Shown: positions 52,459 to 63,347 of the stretch, one piece after another
Position numbering within the stretch: the stretch's first letter is position 1
Layout: each line of letters opens with the position of its first letter
Origin: Lactobacillus sp. UCMA15818
Lineage (GTDB): Bacteria > Bacillota > Bacilli > Lactobacillales > Lactobacillaceae
Direction: 5' to 3'
Length of the DNA: 64,000 nucleotides
NCBI RefSeq assembly: GCF_030400225.1
Contig: NZ_VJYB01000001.1
Location: 248,001-312,000, forward strand
Position numbers and translations under genes: made by a program
Notes under the pieces: model-generated
The model's input: only the letters and a program-made list of their open reading frames with translations
What the model was told of the DNA's origin: nothing
Databases searched by the model: none

Positions 52459-53436
52459 TCAGTCAACAACTGGTTTTGGATTTTCTTCTACCGTTGTCGT
52501 TTCATCATTAGTTGTCTTATTTTTCCAGTTAACTGCCAAGATTGAACCTGATATATTGTGCCAAATACTGAAAATCGTAGAAGGAATTGCTGCAGCTGGA
52601 ACAAAATACTTCATAGCTAAAGTTGCTCCCAAACTGGAATCTTGCATCCCAACCTCGAATGTAATTGCTTTTCTTTGTGGCGTTTTTAATCTGATTAATT
52701 TGGAGAACAAGTAACCAAGTCCATACCCTGATAAGTTATGCAGCATTACAACTGGAATAACGAGTAAGGTTTGTGTCGTCATTAGTTCAGCGTGATTAGC
52801 CGAAATTACTGCTCCAATTATTAAAAGAATTGCTAACTGTGAGATTAGTGGTAAAAATTTTGTTACCCATTCAATCTTATCCTTAAATAAATGATGTACC
52901 AATAGTCCTAATAGGATTGGAACTAAAACAATTTTGACAGTACTCAAAAACAACGAAGCTGCTGGAATATCAACATATTTTCCTGCAAAAAGCAACAGCA
53001 ACCCCGGCAACGCGATTGGCGCGAGCAAAGTCGATAATGTCTCAATTGACACATCAAGTGCAACATCGCCTCCTGCTAGATATGCCATTACGCTTGATGA
53101 GGTCCCACTTGGACAAGAACCTACTAGAATTACACCTGCTGCAGTCGCACCCCTTAATTGAAAAACAGTGCATAAAGCCCAAGCAATTGTCGGCATAATT
53201 AAATAATGTGCAAAAGTTCCTGCAATAACTGGAAAAGGTTTTTTAGCAATTCTTTCAAAATCCTGCAGCTTCAAGGTTAGCCCCATTCCAAAAAGAATTA
53301 TCCCTAATAAATAAGAAACATTTGGAACTATCCATTCACTTGTTTTCGGCAAAAAGTAATTAAAGATTACCCAAAAAATAATTGCGATTGTAAAGTACTT
53401 TCCTATCAATTTACTTATCTTTTCAACTCTGTTCAT
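52459..53436 (-). CDS. Bile acid:sodium symporter (BASS) family transporter
   Basis: Sodium-coupled transporter with ten TM segments; substrate unknown (bile acids, pantoate or other organic acids are all possible). The 325-residue protein has the family motifs GSCPSGTSSSVMAYLAGGD and ALDVSIETLSTLLAP, followed by EVGMQDSSLGATLAMKYF. The C-terminal 20 residues are polar. Stand-alone gene. Confidence 0.9.
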   Translation of the reverse strand: MNRVEKISKLIGKYFTIAIIFWVIFNYFLPKTSEWIVPNVSYLLGIILFGMGLTLKLQDFERIAKKPFPVIAGTFAHYLIMPTIAWALCTVFQLRGATAAGVILVGSCPSGTSSSVMAYLAGGDVALDVSIETLSTLLAPIALPGLLLLFAGKYVDIPAASLFLSTVKIVLVPILLGLLVHHLFKDKIEWVTKFLPLISQLAILLIIGAVISANHAELMTTQTLLVIPVVMLHNLSGYGLGYLFSKLIRLKTPQRKAITFEVGMQDSSLGATLAMKYFVPAAAIPSTIFSIWHNISGSILAVNWKNKTTNDETTTVEENPKPVVD

Positions 53437-53537
53437 TATTTTAAAATCCTCCTAATTTTATGCAAATATTTTCTCATTTCTATCTTTGCTACCCTCTGCC
53501 TGATTATTTAGTATCCTAACTTCTCCTCCCATGTAAT

Positions 53538-53574
53538 AAAAAACCACCATGCTATAGTTCGCACGGTGGTTTTT
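53538..53574 (-). terminator. Terminator after the small hydrophobic peptide gene
   Basis: Arms AAAAACCACC and GGTGGTTTTT with a 15-base loop; runs of A and T on both sides allow bidirectional use. Confidence 0.85.
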
Positions 53575-53589
53575 GTGATCTTTCAAATC

Positions 53590-53694
53590 TTAGCCAAGCC
53601 AAAATTTTCCAGTCATAAAATCACGCGTACGCATGATAATAATAACTAGAATAATGACAACAACATTCACATTTTGACTGCTTATGTATGGCAT
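53590..53694 (-). CDS. Small hydrophobic peptide (34 aa), toxin-like
   Basis: ATG at 53692-53694 has AGAGGAAA 6-7 bases upstream; stop TAA at 53590. The product is a short polar head, then VNVVVIILVIIIM and a basic/aromatic tail RTRDFMTGKFWLG. Size and layout recall type I toxins or other membrane peptides, but it matches no family I know by sequence. A terminator follows immediately; the 5' region is AT-rich, with a TATAAT about 110 bases upstream. Confidence 0.5.
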   Translation of the reverse strand: MPYISSQNVNVVVIILVIIIMRTRDFMTGKFWLG

Positions 53695-53889
53695 AAGATT
53701 TCCTCTTTTCTAAAGTTAATAACTAATAAAACTATTAAAAAAAATATTTTTGACATCAAAAATTAATTATCGATAACATTATACTAAATCGCACTTTGAT
53801 TACAGTCAAGATTTATTTTAAAAAAAATGTATTAAAAAATATTTTCTACAATCTTTTTCCCATATTATTTGATTCCAAAAATCGCTAAA

Positions 53890-53932
53890 AAATAGAAGTT
53901 GAATCAAAATATAACTTCTGACTCAGCTTCTA
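53890..53932 (-). terminator. Terminator after yisL, repeat-family type
   Basis: Arms AATAGAAG and CTTCTATT around an imperfect GAATCAAAATATAACTTCTG core, followed by TTTTTT on the minus strand. The core is a diverged copy of the GTCAAAAGTTAACTTTTGAC palindrome found in the other repeats. Confidence 0.75.
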
Positions 53933-53942
53933 TTGCTCATAA

Positions 53943-54287
53943 TCAAAACGGGCGCCCACCCGCCAAAACAAAACCTATGACACCAACAATTATAGTCGTT
54001 GCTACTAGTAAAACCTTAATTGTACTTCTAAAGTTCTTCTCGCGACTAAAGTATATTTCACAAAAACCAATCAACCCGATTGCAAGGACAACCTTAACGA
54101 TTGCTAAAATTGGTGATGCTTTCCAAGCGTAAGTTAAAAGCATTATTCCACTGATGATTGCAACAACGTAACAGATTCTTGCGATCATCTTTGCCAACCT
54201 GCCCACGCCATCCTTACTGTGAACTGCTGAAAGGACAACAATTAATAACACAATCCATGCAAATAGATGCATCCATAGCCAAAACAT
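53943..54287 (-). CDS. YisL family (DUF1516) membrane protein
   Basis: Four-TM small membrane protein of unknown function, common in Firmicutes. The 114-residue product starts MFWLWMHLFAWIVLLIVVLS, with GRLAKMIARICYVVAIISG and a VLAIGLIGFCEIYF segment. Alone; a hairpin follows. Confidence 0.85.
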   Translation of the reverse strand: MFWLWMHLFAWIVLLIVVLSAVHSKDGVGRLAKMIARICYVVAIISGIMLLTYAWKASPILAIVKVVLAIGLIGFCEIYFSREKNFRSTIKVLLVATTIIVGVIGFVLAGGRPF

Positions 54288-54323
54288 TTAATCACTTCCT
54301 ACTTTGAATTACTTGAGAGTGTG

Positions 54324-54490
54324 CCATAAGTGAAGTGCCTTACAAAACTTGAGTACTAACTCAAAATTACGAAGATAGCGAATACTTTGCTATGGGTAAT
54401 TCGAAGTTAGGCGAAGAGTTTTGACTTATGAAACACGTTTATACGGAATAAATAGAGGAATTGAATCAAAATTTAACTTTTGACCCAGTT
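54324..54490. repeat. Palindromic repeat element, copy 2 (inverted)
   Basis: Inverted relative of copy 1: ACTTGAGTACTAACT, CATAGC-type core, GACTTATG, GGAATAAATAG and a TTTAACTTTTGACCCAG end. It lies downstream of oppA. Confidence 0.8.
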
Positions 54491-54557
54491 TATAAAATTT
54501 CAAAATTCACCTCTACACGATAACTTCCACTGGTTTAAAAGTTTTTGTATATTCAAT

Positions 54558-56180
54558 TTACTTCCAGTAGGATCTTGTATAATCGGCAAATCCAGCTGTA
54601 TGATAAATTACGCCCTTCAAACCCTTTTGAACTAGATGATCTTCTTTGACATAGTAAAGTGGAATAATTCCAGTTGTTTTTTGTAATTGCTTCTCTGCAT
54701 TACGTAGATTAGACCAATAAACAGACTTTGTCTTCGCATTTTGTGCATTTATAACATATGAGTTAAATGTACTATCTGAATACTTTCCTGAATTCATTGA
54801 ATTACCAGTGGTTAAAATTCCTAGATAATTAATAGGATCTGCATAATCGGCCAACCAGTACCAGAGACTCAAATCAAATTTCCCCGTTGCTTTTTTGTTT
54901 GATAGAGACTTCGCAGGTAAATTTTGAACCTTGACAGTGACATTGCTTAGGTTACTTTGTACTGCACTTTGAATATATTCCGCAACCTTTTTTTGAGTTT
55001 CAGTATCTTCAGCAACCAGACTTAATGTAACAGAAGACTTGCCACTTTCTGCCAAGCCTCTCTTCCATAATTTCTTTGCCTCTTTTACATTAACCTGTGT
55101 AGAAGCAGCCGTTTCAATGCTAAAGTCTTTACCGGTAGTCGGATCTGTAGCCGTTTTAGGGCTAACAAAACTGCCTGCTGCAGTCGAACCATCTCCCAAA
55201 ACCTTTTTAGCCAACTCTTTTCGATCTACCACTAAAGAGATTGCTTTTCGTAATTTGGCATTAGCTAGAGGCGAGCCTGTACTCTGATTGACTTGTACAT
55301 AATATGTCCAAGCTCGATTTATTTTTTTCAAGTTTTTATTATTTTGCAGTCCTTGTGCAACTACACCAGAAACCGTCGCATCATCTAATTTATTAGTCTT
55401 AAAGAGATTATATGCAGTATTGTCGTCTTTTACAGTTGTGTAGTTAATTTTATTTAATCTAACTTGTTTTTTTGCATAGTAATACTTATTTTTAACCAGT
55501 GAGTAAGAATCATTGATACCTGTCCAATTGGTGATTTTAAACGCACCATTAGATACAGTATATTTTGCATTCGTACCATATTTTTTAGTTCCAACCTTTT
55601 GCACAAAAGACTTATCTTGTGGCAAAAAGACTGGCATTGTTACCAATTTGTTAAATGATTGCATCGGATGCTCCAATGTAATTTTCAGTTTATACTTACC
55701 AACTGCCTCAATTCCCAATTGACTTGAAGAGAGTTTACCTGCGACTACTGCATCTGCATTCTTAATTCCACTAAAAACATAAGTATAGACTGGCTTATTT
55801 GCAGGATCGACTGAACGACGCCATGAATAAACAAAATCTTGAGCTGTCACTTTATCTCCGTTAGACCAACGTGCATTCTGACGTAATTGAATTGTATATG
55901 TCTTTCCACCATTTGTTGGCTTAGCAACTGTCTTTGCAATTGCAGGTACAACCTTATTTTTTGAATTAAGTTTGTACAACCCCTCATCTAAGTTAGTTAA
56001 TGTCGAGAATTCAGACATTGTCGCTTGATTTGTATTATCCAGCGTTGTTAATTCAGACGTCTGCATCAAATTCAACGTTGTTTTTTTCTTTGAAGTACTT
56101 GTTTTTGCTGAACAGGCACTCAAAAACGAAATCCCAATTATTACAGGAACTACAAACTTAATTAGCTTTTTCTTCTCCAT
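54558..56180 (-). CDS. Oligopeptide ABC transporter substrate-binding lipoprotein (OppA family)
   Basis: Surface lipoprotein that captures peptides for an ABC importer. The 540-residue protein has a signal with a lipobox ending LSAC (Cys 23) and the family motifs WSNGDKVTAQDFVYSWRR and, late, NYLGILTTGNSMNSG. No oppBCDF genes are adjacent, so it must share a transporter encoded elsewhere. 18 bases downstream of the OsmC gene and therefore likely under the T-box at 56645-56940. Confidence 0.92.
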   Translation of the reverse strand: MEKKKLIKFVVPVIIGISFLSACSAKTSTSKKKTTLNLMQTSELTTLDNTNQATMSEFSTLTNLDEGLYKLNSKNKVVPAIAKTVAKPTNGGKTYTIQLRQNARWSNGDKVTAQDFVYSWRRSVDPANKPVYTYVFSGIKNADAVVAGKLSSSQLGIEAVGKYKLKITLEHPMQSFNKLVTMPVFLPQDKSFVQKVGTKKYGTNAKYTVSNGAFKITNWTGINDSYSLVKNKYYYAKKQVRLNKINYTTVKDDNTAYNLFKTNKLDDATVSGVVAQGLQNNKNLKKINRAWTYYVQVNQSTGSPLANAKLRKAISLVVDRKELAKKVLGDGSTAAGSFVSPKTATDPTTGKDFSIETAASTQVNVKEAKKLWKRGLAESGKSSVTLSLVAEDTETQKKVAEYIQSAVQSNLSNVTVKVQNLPAKSLSNKKATGKFDLSLWYWLADYADPINYLGILTTGNSMNSGKYSDSTFNSYVINAQNAKTKSVYWSNLRNAEKQLQKTTGIIPLYYVKEDHLVQKGLKGVIYHTAGFADYTRSYWK

Positions 56181-56198
56181 AATTTTCCCCAGTTTCTG

Positions 56199-56618
56199 TT
56201 ATTCTTGCTCAAAATTAAAAGTGAATTTTACCCCTGCTTCCAATGTTTTATGAACTGTACACTTGGCAAGCGTTTCTTCAAGAAAGTCATCTTTGGCCTT
56301 TCCTTCAATATCAGCCTTGAACGTAATATTAACTATGATTTCATCAACCTCTGAAGTTCCATCTGGGTGTTTAACAACATTTCCCACTGAACGCACATCA
56401 AACTTAGCAAGCTTAATCCTATACTTTCTCGCAACAGACTGAGCAGTAATTGTCAGACACCCGTTCACTGCCCCAATTAAATATTGAACTGGATTGGGTC
56501 CCGCATCAGTTCCATGAGCAGTTATTGGTTCGTCAATTATATAGCGATGAACACCAGCCTGAGTCCCAACTTGATAACCAATATTTCTGATGCTTGAATT
56601 AACCACATATTTTCCCAT
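56199..56618 (-). CDS. OsmC/Ohr family protein
   Basis: Putative organic hydroperoxide-detoxifying or redox protein. The 139-residue product has the family cysteines in AVNGCLTITAQSV and LAKCTVHKTLEAGV. ATG at 56618 has AAGGAG 8 bases upstream; the longer frame is not supported. It lies directly behind a T-box and in front of oppA, an unusual pairing. The peroxidase function is family inference. Confidence 0.88.
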   Translation of the reverse strand: MGKYVVNSSIRNIGYQVGTQAGVHRYIIDEPITAHGTDAGPNPVQYLIGAVNGCLTITAQSVARKYRIKLAKFDVRSVGNVVKHPDGTSEVDEIIVNITFKADIEGKAKDDFLEETLAKCTVHKTLEAGVKFTFNFEQE

Positions 56619-56644
56619 AAAATTTCTCCTTTTTTGATTGCTAA

Positions 56645-56940
56645 ATAAAAAAGCCCTCGAAAATATCATTTTCAAGGACGAATTGTATTCGCGGTACCAC
56701 CTAGATTCTCACCTTGCTTTACAACAAGATGACTCAAGAAATACTCATTCATCTAAGAATGAATATCTGGATTTTTAATGGAATCCCTCCAATATTGCCT
56801 CACAGAAACTGCTTAACAATATATCACTCCAAGACCATTTTCTTGATATTCATAACACCTGTTTCCAGCAAATACAAGCTCTCTATAGATAATCCTATCA
56901 GTACTTATCTCTTCACAGTAATTACAATTTATAAGTAAAC
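56645..56940 (-). promoter_or_regulatory. T-box riboswitch upstream of osmC-oppA
   Basis: On the minus strand: AAGTA motif of stem I, AGAGAGC bulge, T-box motif GGTGGTACCGCG (56690-56701) and terminator GTCCTTGAAAA...TTTTCGAGGGC plus T6. The specifier region is GAAAATGG (56835-56842): AAT (Asn) fits the GAA-NNN spacing, ATG (Met) is one base further on and is the more common T-box type for lactobacilli. I cannot decide between them. Confidence 0.88.
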
Positions 56941-56942
56941 TA

Positions 56943-56971
56943 ATAATATATTTTTAAAAGCATAATGTCAA
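56943..56971 (-). promoter_or_regulatory. Promoter for the osmC-oppA T-box transcript
   Basis: Minus-strand TTGACA (56966-56971), 17 bases, TATTAT (56943-56948). Confidence 0.85.
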
Positions 56972-57161
56972 TGAAATTTACTATTTTTTACAAATAAATT
57001 TTATACCGTTGCTCTTCTTTTTTTCATGCTTCTGATCGAGTTTACATACCTGCACTAAATATTAGTCCAGATTTTTTATTACCTCATAATAAATTAATTT
57101 CAAAAGTAAATATTTTCAAACAAGCTACCTTACAGATTTCAGATATGATGAATACCACCTG

Positions 57162-57554
57162 CTATATCGCTTCCTGTCTTCCTAATAGAAACTCTTGAAT
57201 TTGAGCCTTTTCAATATTAGTTAGCTTCGCTTGAAATGTATTACTCATCAACTTTCTTTGAAGATCTACCGTTACTTCCCAAAAGCCGTTAATTCTTTCA
57301 AACTCTGCACGCTCACATTTTTCAAAAATCGGATAAATACTTAGGAATTCATCCCATTCAAGATCCGGCTTTTCTGTAATACTTTCTACATATCCTTGTT
57401 TTAATGCATATTCTGTTGGCAAACCAAACTCATCAATAATTTTGTCCTTTATTAAAGCTTGGTAAACCTGAGCCTTATAATCTAATGTAACATTTTGACC
57501 TGCAGCAAGTTCTTCAATCGCTTGCTCAACAAGAGCTGGATAAATCACTTTCAT
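57162..57554 (-). CDS. Hypothetical protein (130 aa), in the zinc-independent ribosomal cassette
   Basis: I do not recognise it. The acidic 130-residue protein has no cysteines apart from one in FEKCERAEFE and no membrane segment. GAGG lies 8 bases before the ATG, and the gene is 9 bases after rpmF, so it is probably co-transcribed with rpsN-rpmF. Its place suggests expression under zinc shortage. Confidence 0.8.
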   Translation of the reverse strand: MKVIYPALVEQAIEELAAGQNVTLDYKAQVYQALIKDKIIDEFGLPTEYALKQGYVESITEKPDLEWDEFLSIYPIFEKCERAEFERINGFWEVTVDLQRKLMSNTFQAKLTNIEKAQIQEFLLGRQEAI

Positions 57555-57563
57555 AAAAAAACC

Positions 57564-57722
57564 TCATTTCTTAAGCCTTTCTATTTCCACTAATGAATAA
57601 TGATGACTACGATGATATTCACCTGTAGTTGTGTTTAAAGAAAATGATGGTATCATTAACTTTTTATTTGCTCTTCGCATCTTTTTCTTACTTTTTGACG
57701 TTTTTCTTGCTGGAACAGCCAT
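57564..57722 (-). CDS. rpmF: 50S ribosomal protein L32, cysteine-free paralogue
   Basis: 52-residue protein starting MAVPARKTSKSKKKMRRANK, the standard L32 start, and continuing with TTGEYHRSHHYS where zinc-binding L32 proteins have a four-cysteine motif. No cysteine is present, so it is the Zn-independent form. AGGAGG lies upstream. Between the alternative S14 gene and the 130-aa gene. Confidence 0.9.
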   Translation of the reverse strand: MAVPARKTSKSKKKMRRANKKLMIPSFSLNTTTGEYHRSHHYSLVEIERLKK

Positions 57723-57741
57723 AATTATTCCTCCTTTTTTC

Positions 57742-58011
57742 TTACCAACTAGCTTTTCTTACACCGGGAATTTGTCCCTTTAGTGCTAACTCTCTAAATC
57801 TAATTCTAGATATTCCAAATTTACGCATATAAGCATGAGGTCTTCCATCCAAAAAATCACGATTATGTAATCTCGTTGGTGAAGCATTCCGTGGCAATTT
57901 GCTTAAGCCCTCATAATCATGATCGTCAATTAATTCTTTTCTCTTCTCTGCATACTTGGCAACCTGCAACTCTAACTTCCTTTGTTTTGCTATTTTAGAT
58001 TTTTTAGCCAA
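57742..58011 (-). CDS. rpsN: 30S ribosomal protein S14, zinc-independent paralogue
   Basis: 89-residue S14 without the CxxC-x12-CxxC zinc finger of the short form; starts [16 protein letters not shown] (TTG start, AAGGA upstream) and has the conserved C-terminal [24 protein letters not shown] sequence. First gene of rpsN-rpmF-ORF130, behind a Zur-type operator. Confidence 0.93.
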   Translation of the reverse strand: MAKKSKIAKQRKLELQVAKYAEKRKELIDDHDYEGLSKLPRNASPTRLHNRDFLDGRPHAYMRKFGISRIRFRELALKGQIPGVRKASW

Positions 58012-58031
58012 ATTAATTCCTTCTTTCTTTT

Positions 58032-58052
58032 AAATAGTAATTATTACTATTT
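58032..58052. promoter_or_regulatory. Zur-type operator (zinc-uptake repressor box)
   Basis: Perfect palindrome with arms AAATAGTAAT and ATTACTATTT around one T, differing from the Bacillus Zur consensus AAATCGTAATNATTACGATTT at only one position per arm. It lies just after the -10 box, at about +5 to +25, where bound Zur would block rpsN-rpmF transcription when zinc is ample. Confidence 0.85.
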
Positions 58053-58063
58053 GAATAAAGATA

Positions 58064-58092
58064 ATAATACACTTTTTTTTATTCTTTGTAAA
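58064..58092 (-). promoter_or_regulatory. Promoter of the rpsN-rpmF cassette
   Basis: Minus-strand TTTACA (58087-58092), 17 bases, TATTAT (58064-58069). Confidence 0.75.
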
Positions 58093-58331
58093 TATTATTA
58101 TTGTTAAGCGATTTTGATACAAATAAAGCTTTGTATTTTGAATTACTTCTCTAACTCCCTTTTTATTATGTTTATATTTAAAGTATGTTAAAATTATTTT
58201 GTAAATTAGTAGGTTATAAAGATTAAAAAAAGAAAGTGTACCTCTTAAAACAATTATTCTCACAACGTTAGTAACCGAGGTCCAAAAACTGAAGACTTTA
58301 AAAGCTGAATTTATTTGGGAGGCATTTATTT

Positions 58332-58673
58332 ATGCAAGAAAATGATAAAGTTGTACCATCAGGGGTTAGAGGCTGGAATTGGGGAGCTTTTATGTATAAC
58401 ATTTTTTGGGGAATTGGTAACAAAACATATCTTCCTCTTTTATGTTTAATTCCACTTTTCAATATTATTTGGATTTTTGTATGTGGTTTTAAGGGTAATG
58501 AATGGGCATGGCAAAAAGGTAATTATAAAGACATAGAAACATTCAAAGCTGTACAGTCCACATGGAATCGCGCTGGACTTATTCAATTTATAATAGCTAT
58601 TGTTGTTATTATCTTATATTTCCTATTTTTTGCTGCACTTTTTTCAAGCATGTATAATTCCTACTCAGACTAA
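58332..58673 (+). CDS. Small membrane protein (113 aa)
   Basis: Unknown function. Two or three TM segments (about 35-55 and 85-110), with conserved-looking SGVRGWNWGAFMYNIFWG and FKGNEWAWQ segments seen in a common lactobacillar family that is sometimes mislabelled ribonuclease G. GGGAGG lies upstream of the ATG. Stand-alone, divergent from the S14 cassette. Confidence 0.75.
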   Translation: MQENDKVVPSGVRGWNWGAFMYNIFWGIGNKTYLPLLCLIPLFNIIWIFVCGFKGNEWAWQKGNYKDIETFKAVQSTWNRAGLIQFIIAIVVIILYFLFFAALFSSMYNSYSD

Positions 58674-58805
58674 AGTTTTAATTTCATGACAATAAATCAT
58701 CAAAACTTTAAACTAGCACCTGCTTGATTTCGTATAGATATACGAATATAAATTGGTAAAATAGTTGTTAATCCATAAACTAAAGAGAAATAAAATGGAG
58801 TTGTC

Positions 58806-58932
58806 ACATAAGTCAGGAAAATTTGAGTACTAACGCTAAATTAGACGGAGAATTTTGATTTATGGAACATATTTATGAGGAACAAAATAAATAGGGCTGG
58901 GTCAAAAGTTAACTTTTGACCCAGCCCTATTT
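58806..58932. repeat. Palindromic repeat element, copy 3, with sufB terminator
   Basis: Shortened copy: CATAAGTC, ATTTGAGTACTAAC, then a 22-bp perfect terminator palindrome (58889-58932) with AAATAGGGCTGGGTC arm. It lies after sufB on the minus strand and would end the suf operon. Confidence 0.9.
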
Positions 58933-58940
58933 TATGGATT

Positions 58941-60344
58941 TTACCCAACAGACCCTTCCATTTGATACTCAATCAGCCTGTTAAGCTCAACTGCGTACTC
59001 CATCGGCAGCTCCTTAGTAAAGGGTTCCACAAATCCCATAATAATCATTTCAGTTGCTTTTTCTTCAGTAATTCCACGACTCATTAAATAATAAAGTTGT
59101 TCTTCCGAAATCTTAGAAACTTTTGCCTCGTGTTCCATTGAAACATTTCCATTTTTGATTTCATTGAAGGGGATAGTATCGCTAGCACTCTTATCATCAA
59201 GGATAATAGTATCACATTCAACATGTGAGAACGATCCATCACTAGCACGACCGAAGCGAACCTTACCACGATAATCCACACGTCCACCATCTTTACACAA
59301 AGACTTAGAAACAATTGAACTCGATGTGTTCTTAGCATTGTGAATCATCCGCGCCCCGGTATCAGAAACAATATTCTTACCCGCAAATGCGATTGAAAGC
59401 ATTGTTCCTCTTGCACCTTCAGCATTTAGATATACACTTGGATACTTCATTGTAACCTTGGAGCCCAGATTGCCGTCAACCCATTCCATCGTGCCATTCT
59501 CAAGAGCTTGGGCACGTTTTGTTTCCAAGCTATAAACATTATCCGACCAATTTTGAATTGTTGTATAACGACAATAAGCATCCTTCAATACGTTAACCTC
59601 GACGACTGCCGCGTGCAAGCTATCTTCAGAATAGTTAGGTGCTGTACATCCTTCAACATAGTTAACACTTGCACCCTCATCAACAATAATCAATGTCCGC
59701 TCAAACTGCCCACTATTTCCTGCATTAATGCGGAAATAACTCTGAATTGGCACCTCTGTTCTAACTCCCTTTGGTACATAAATAAATGTTCCCCCTGACC
59801 AAACTGCGGAATTCAATGCAGCAAATTTATTATCAGAAGGTGGTATCAACTTGCCAAAATACTTCTTTACTAATTCTGGATACTGCTGTACAGCTGAATC
59901 CGTGTCCATGAAGACAATTCCTAATTTTTCAAAATCGTCACGCATATTATGATAGACCACTTCAGACTCATATTGTGCAGAAGAACCAGCTAGATACTTA
60001 CGTTCTGCCTCAGGTACACCTAAGCGATCAAAAGTCTTCTTGATATCTTCTGGAACATCTTCCCAGTTACGAGCAATTCCATTACTATCACGCCGAAAAT
60101 AATTAATATGCTCTAAATTAAGAACAGATAAATCCGGTCCAAAATCAGGCATTTCCATCTGTTCATAGCGTCTAAATGATTTCAAACGAAAATCAAGCAT
60201 CCAATCTGGTTCATTCTTGGCTACTGAAATTTGACGCACAATCTCTTCACTAAGACCCTCACCAGTCGTCAAAATAGGCTGGATATCGTCCTTAAAACCA
60301 TATTTATATTCTCCGCCCAGACCAAGCATACTTGCATCTGCCAT
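58941..60344 (-). CDS. sufB: Fe-S cluster assembly protein SufB
   Basis: Scaffold subunit of the SufBCD complex. The 467-residue protein has the beta-helix core ([37 protein letters not shown]) and the C-terminal [18 protein letters not shown] motif. Last gene of sufCDSUB, 11 bases after sufU, before a strong terminator. Confidence 0.97.
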   Translation of the reverse strand: MADASMLGLGGEYKYGFKDDIQPILTTGEGLSEEIVRQISVAKNEPDWMLDFRLKSFRRYEQMEMPDFGPDLSVLNLEHINYFRRDSNGIARNWEDVPEDIKKTFDRLGVPEAERKYLAGSSAQYESEVVYHNMRDDFEKLGIVFMDTDSAVQQYPELVKKYFGKLIPPSDNKFAALNSAVWSGGTFIYVPKGVRTEVPIQSYFRINAGNSGQFERTLIIVDEGASVNYVEGCTAPNYSEDSLHAAVVEVNVLKDAYCRYTTIQNWSDNVYSLETKRAQALENGTMEWVDGNLGSKVTMKYPSVYLNAEGARGTMLSIAFAGKNIVSDTGARMIHNAKNTSSSIVSKSLCKDGGRVDYRGKVRFGRASDGSFSHVECDTIILDDKSASDTIPFNEIKNGNVSMEHEAKVSKISEEQLYYLMSRGITEEKATEMIIMGFVEPFTKELPMEYAVELNRLIEYQMEGSVG

Positions 60345-60355
60345 ATAATTTCCTC

Positions 60356-63333
<2,978 letters not shown>

Positions 63334-63347
63334 AATTCACCTCATCC

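Noticed and set aside
52316-52714. 132-codon plus-strand frame at the end of the BASS gene
   Set aside because: Largely antisense to the conserved C-terminus of the transporter; no ribosome site and no family resemblance.
58030-58263. 77-codon frame upstream of rpsN
   Set aside because: It runs through the Zur palindrome and the promoter and has a lysine/isoleucine-rich random composition.
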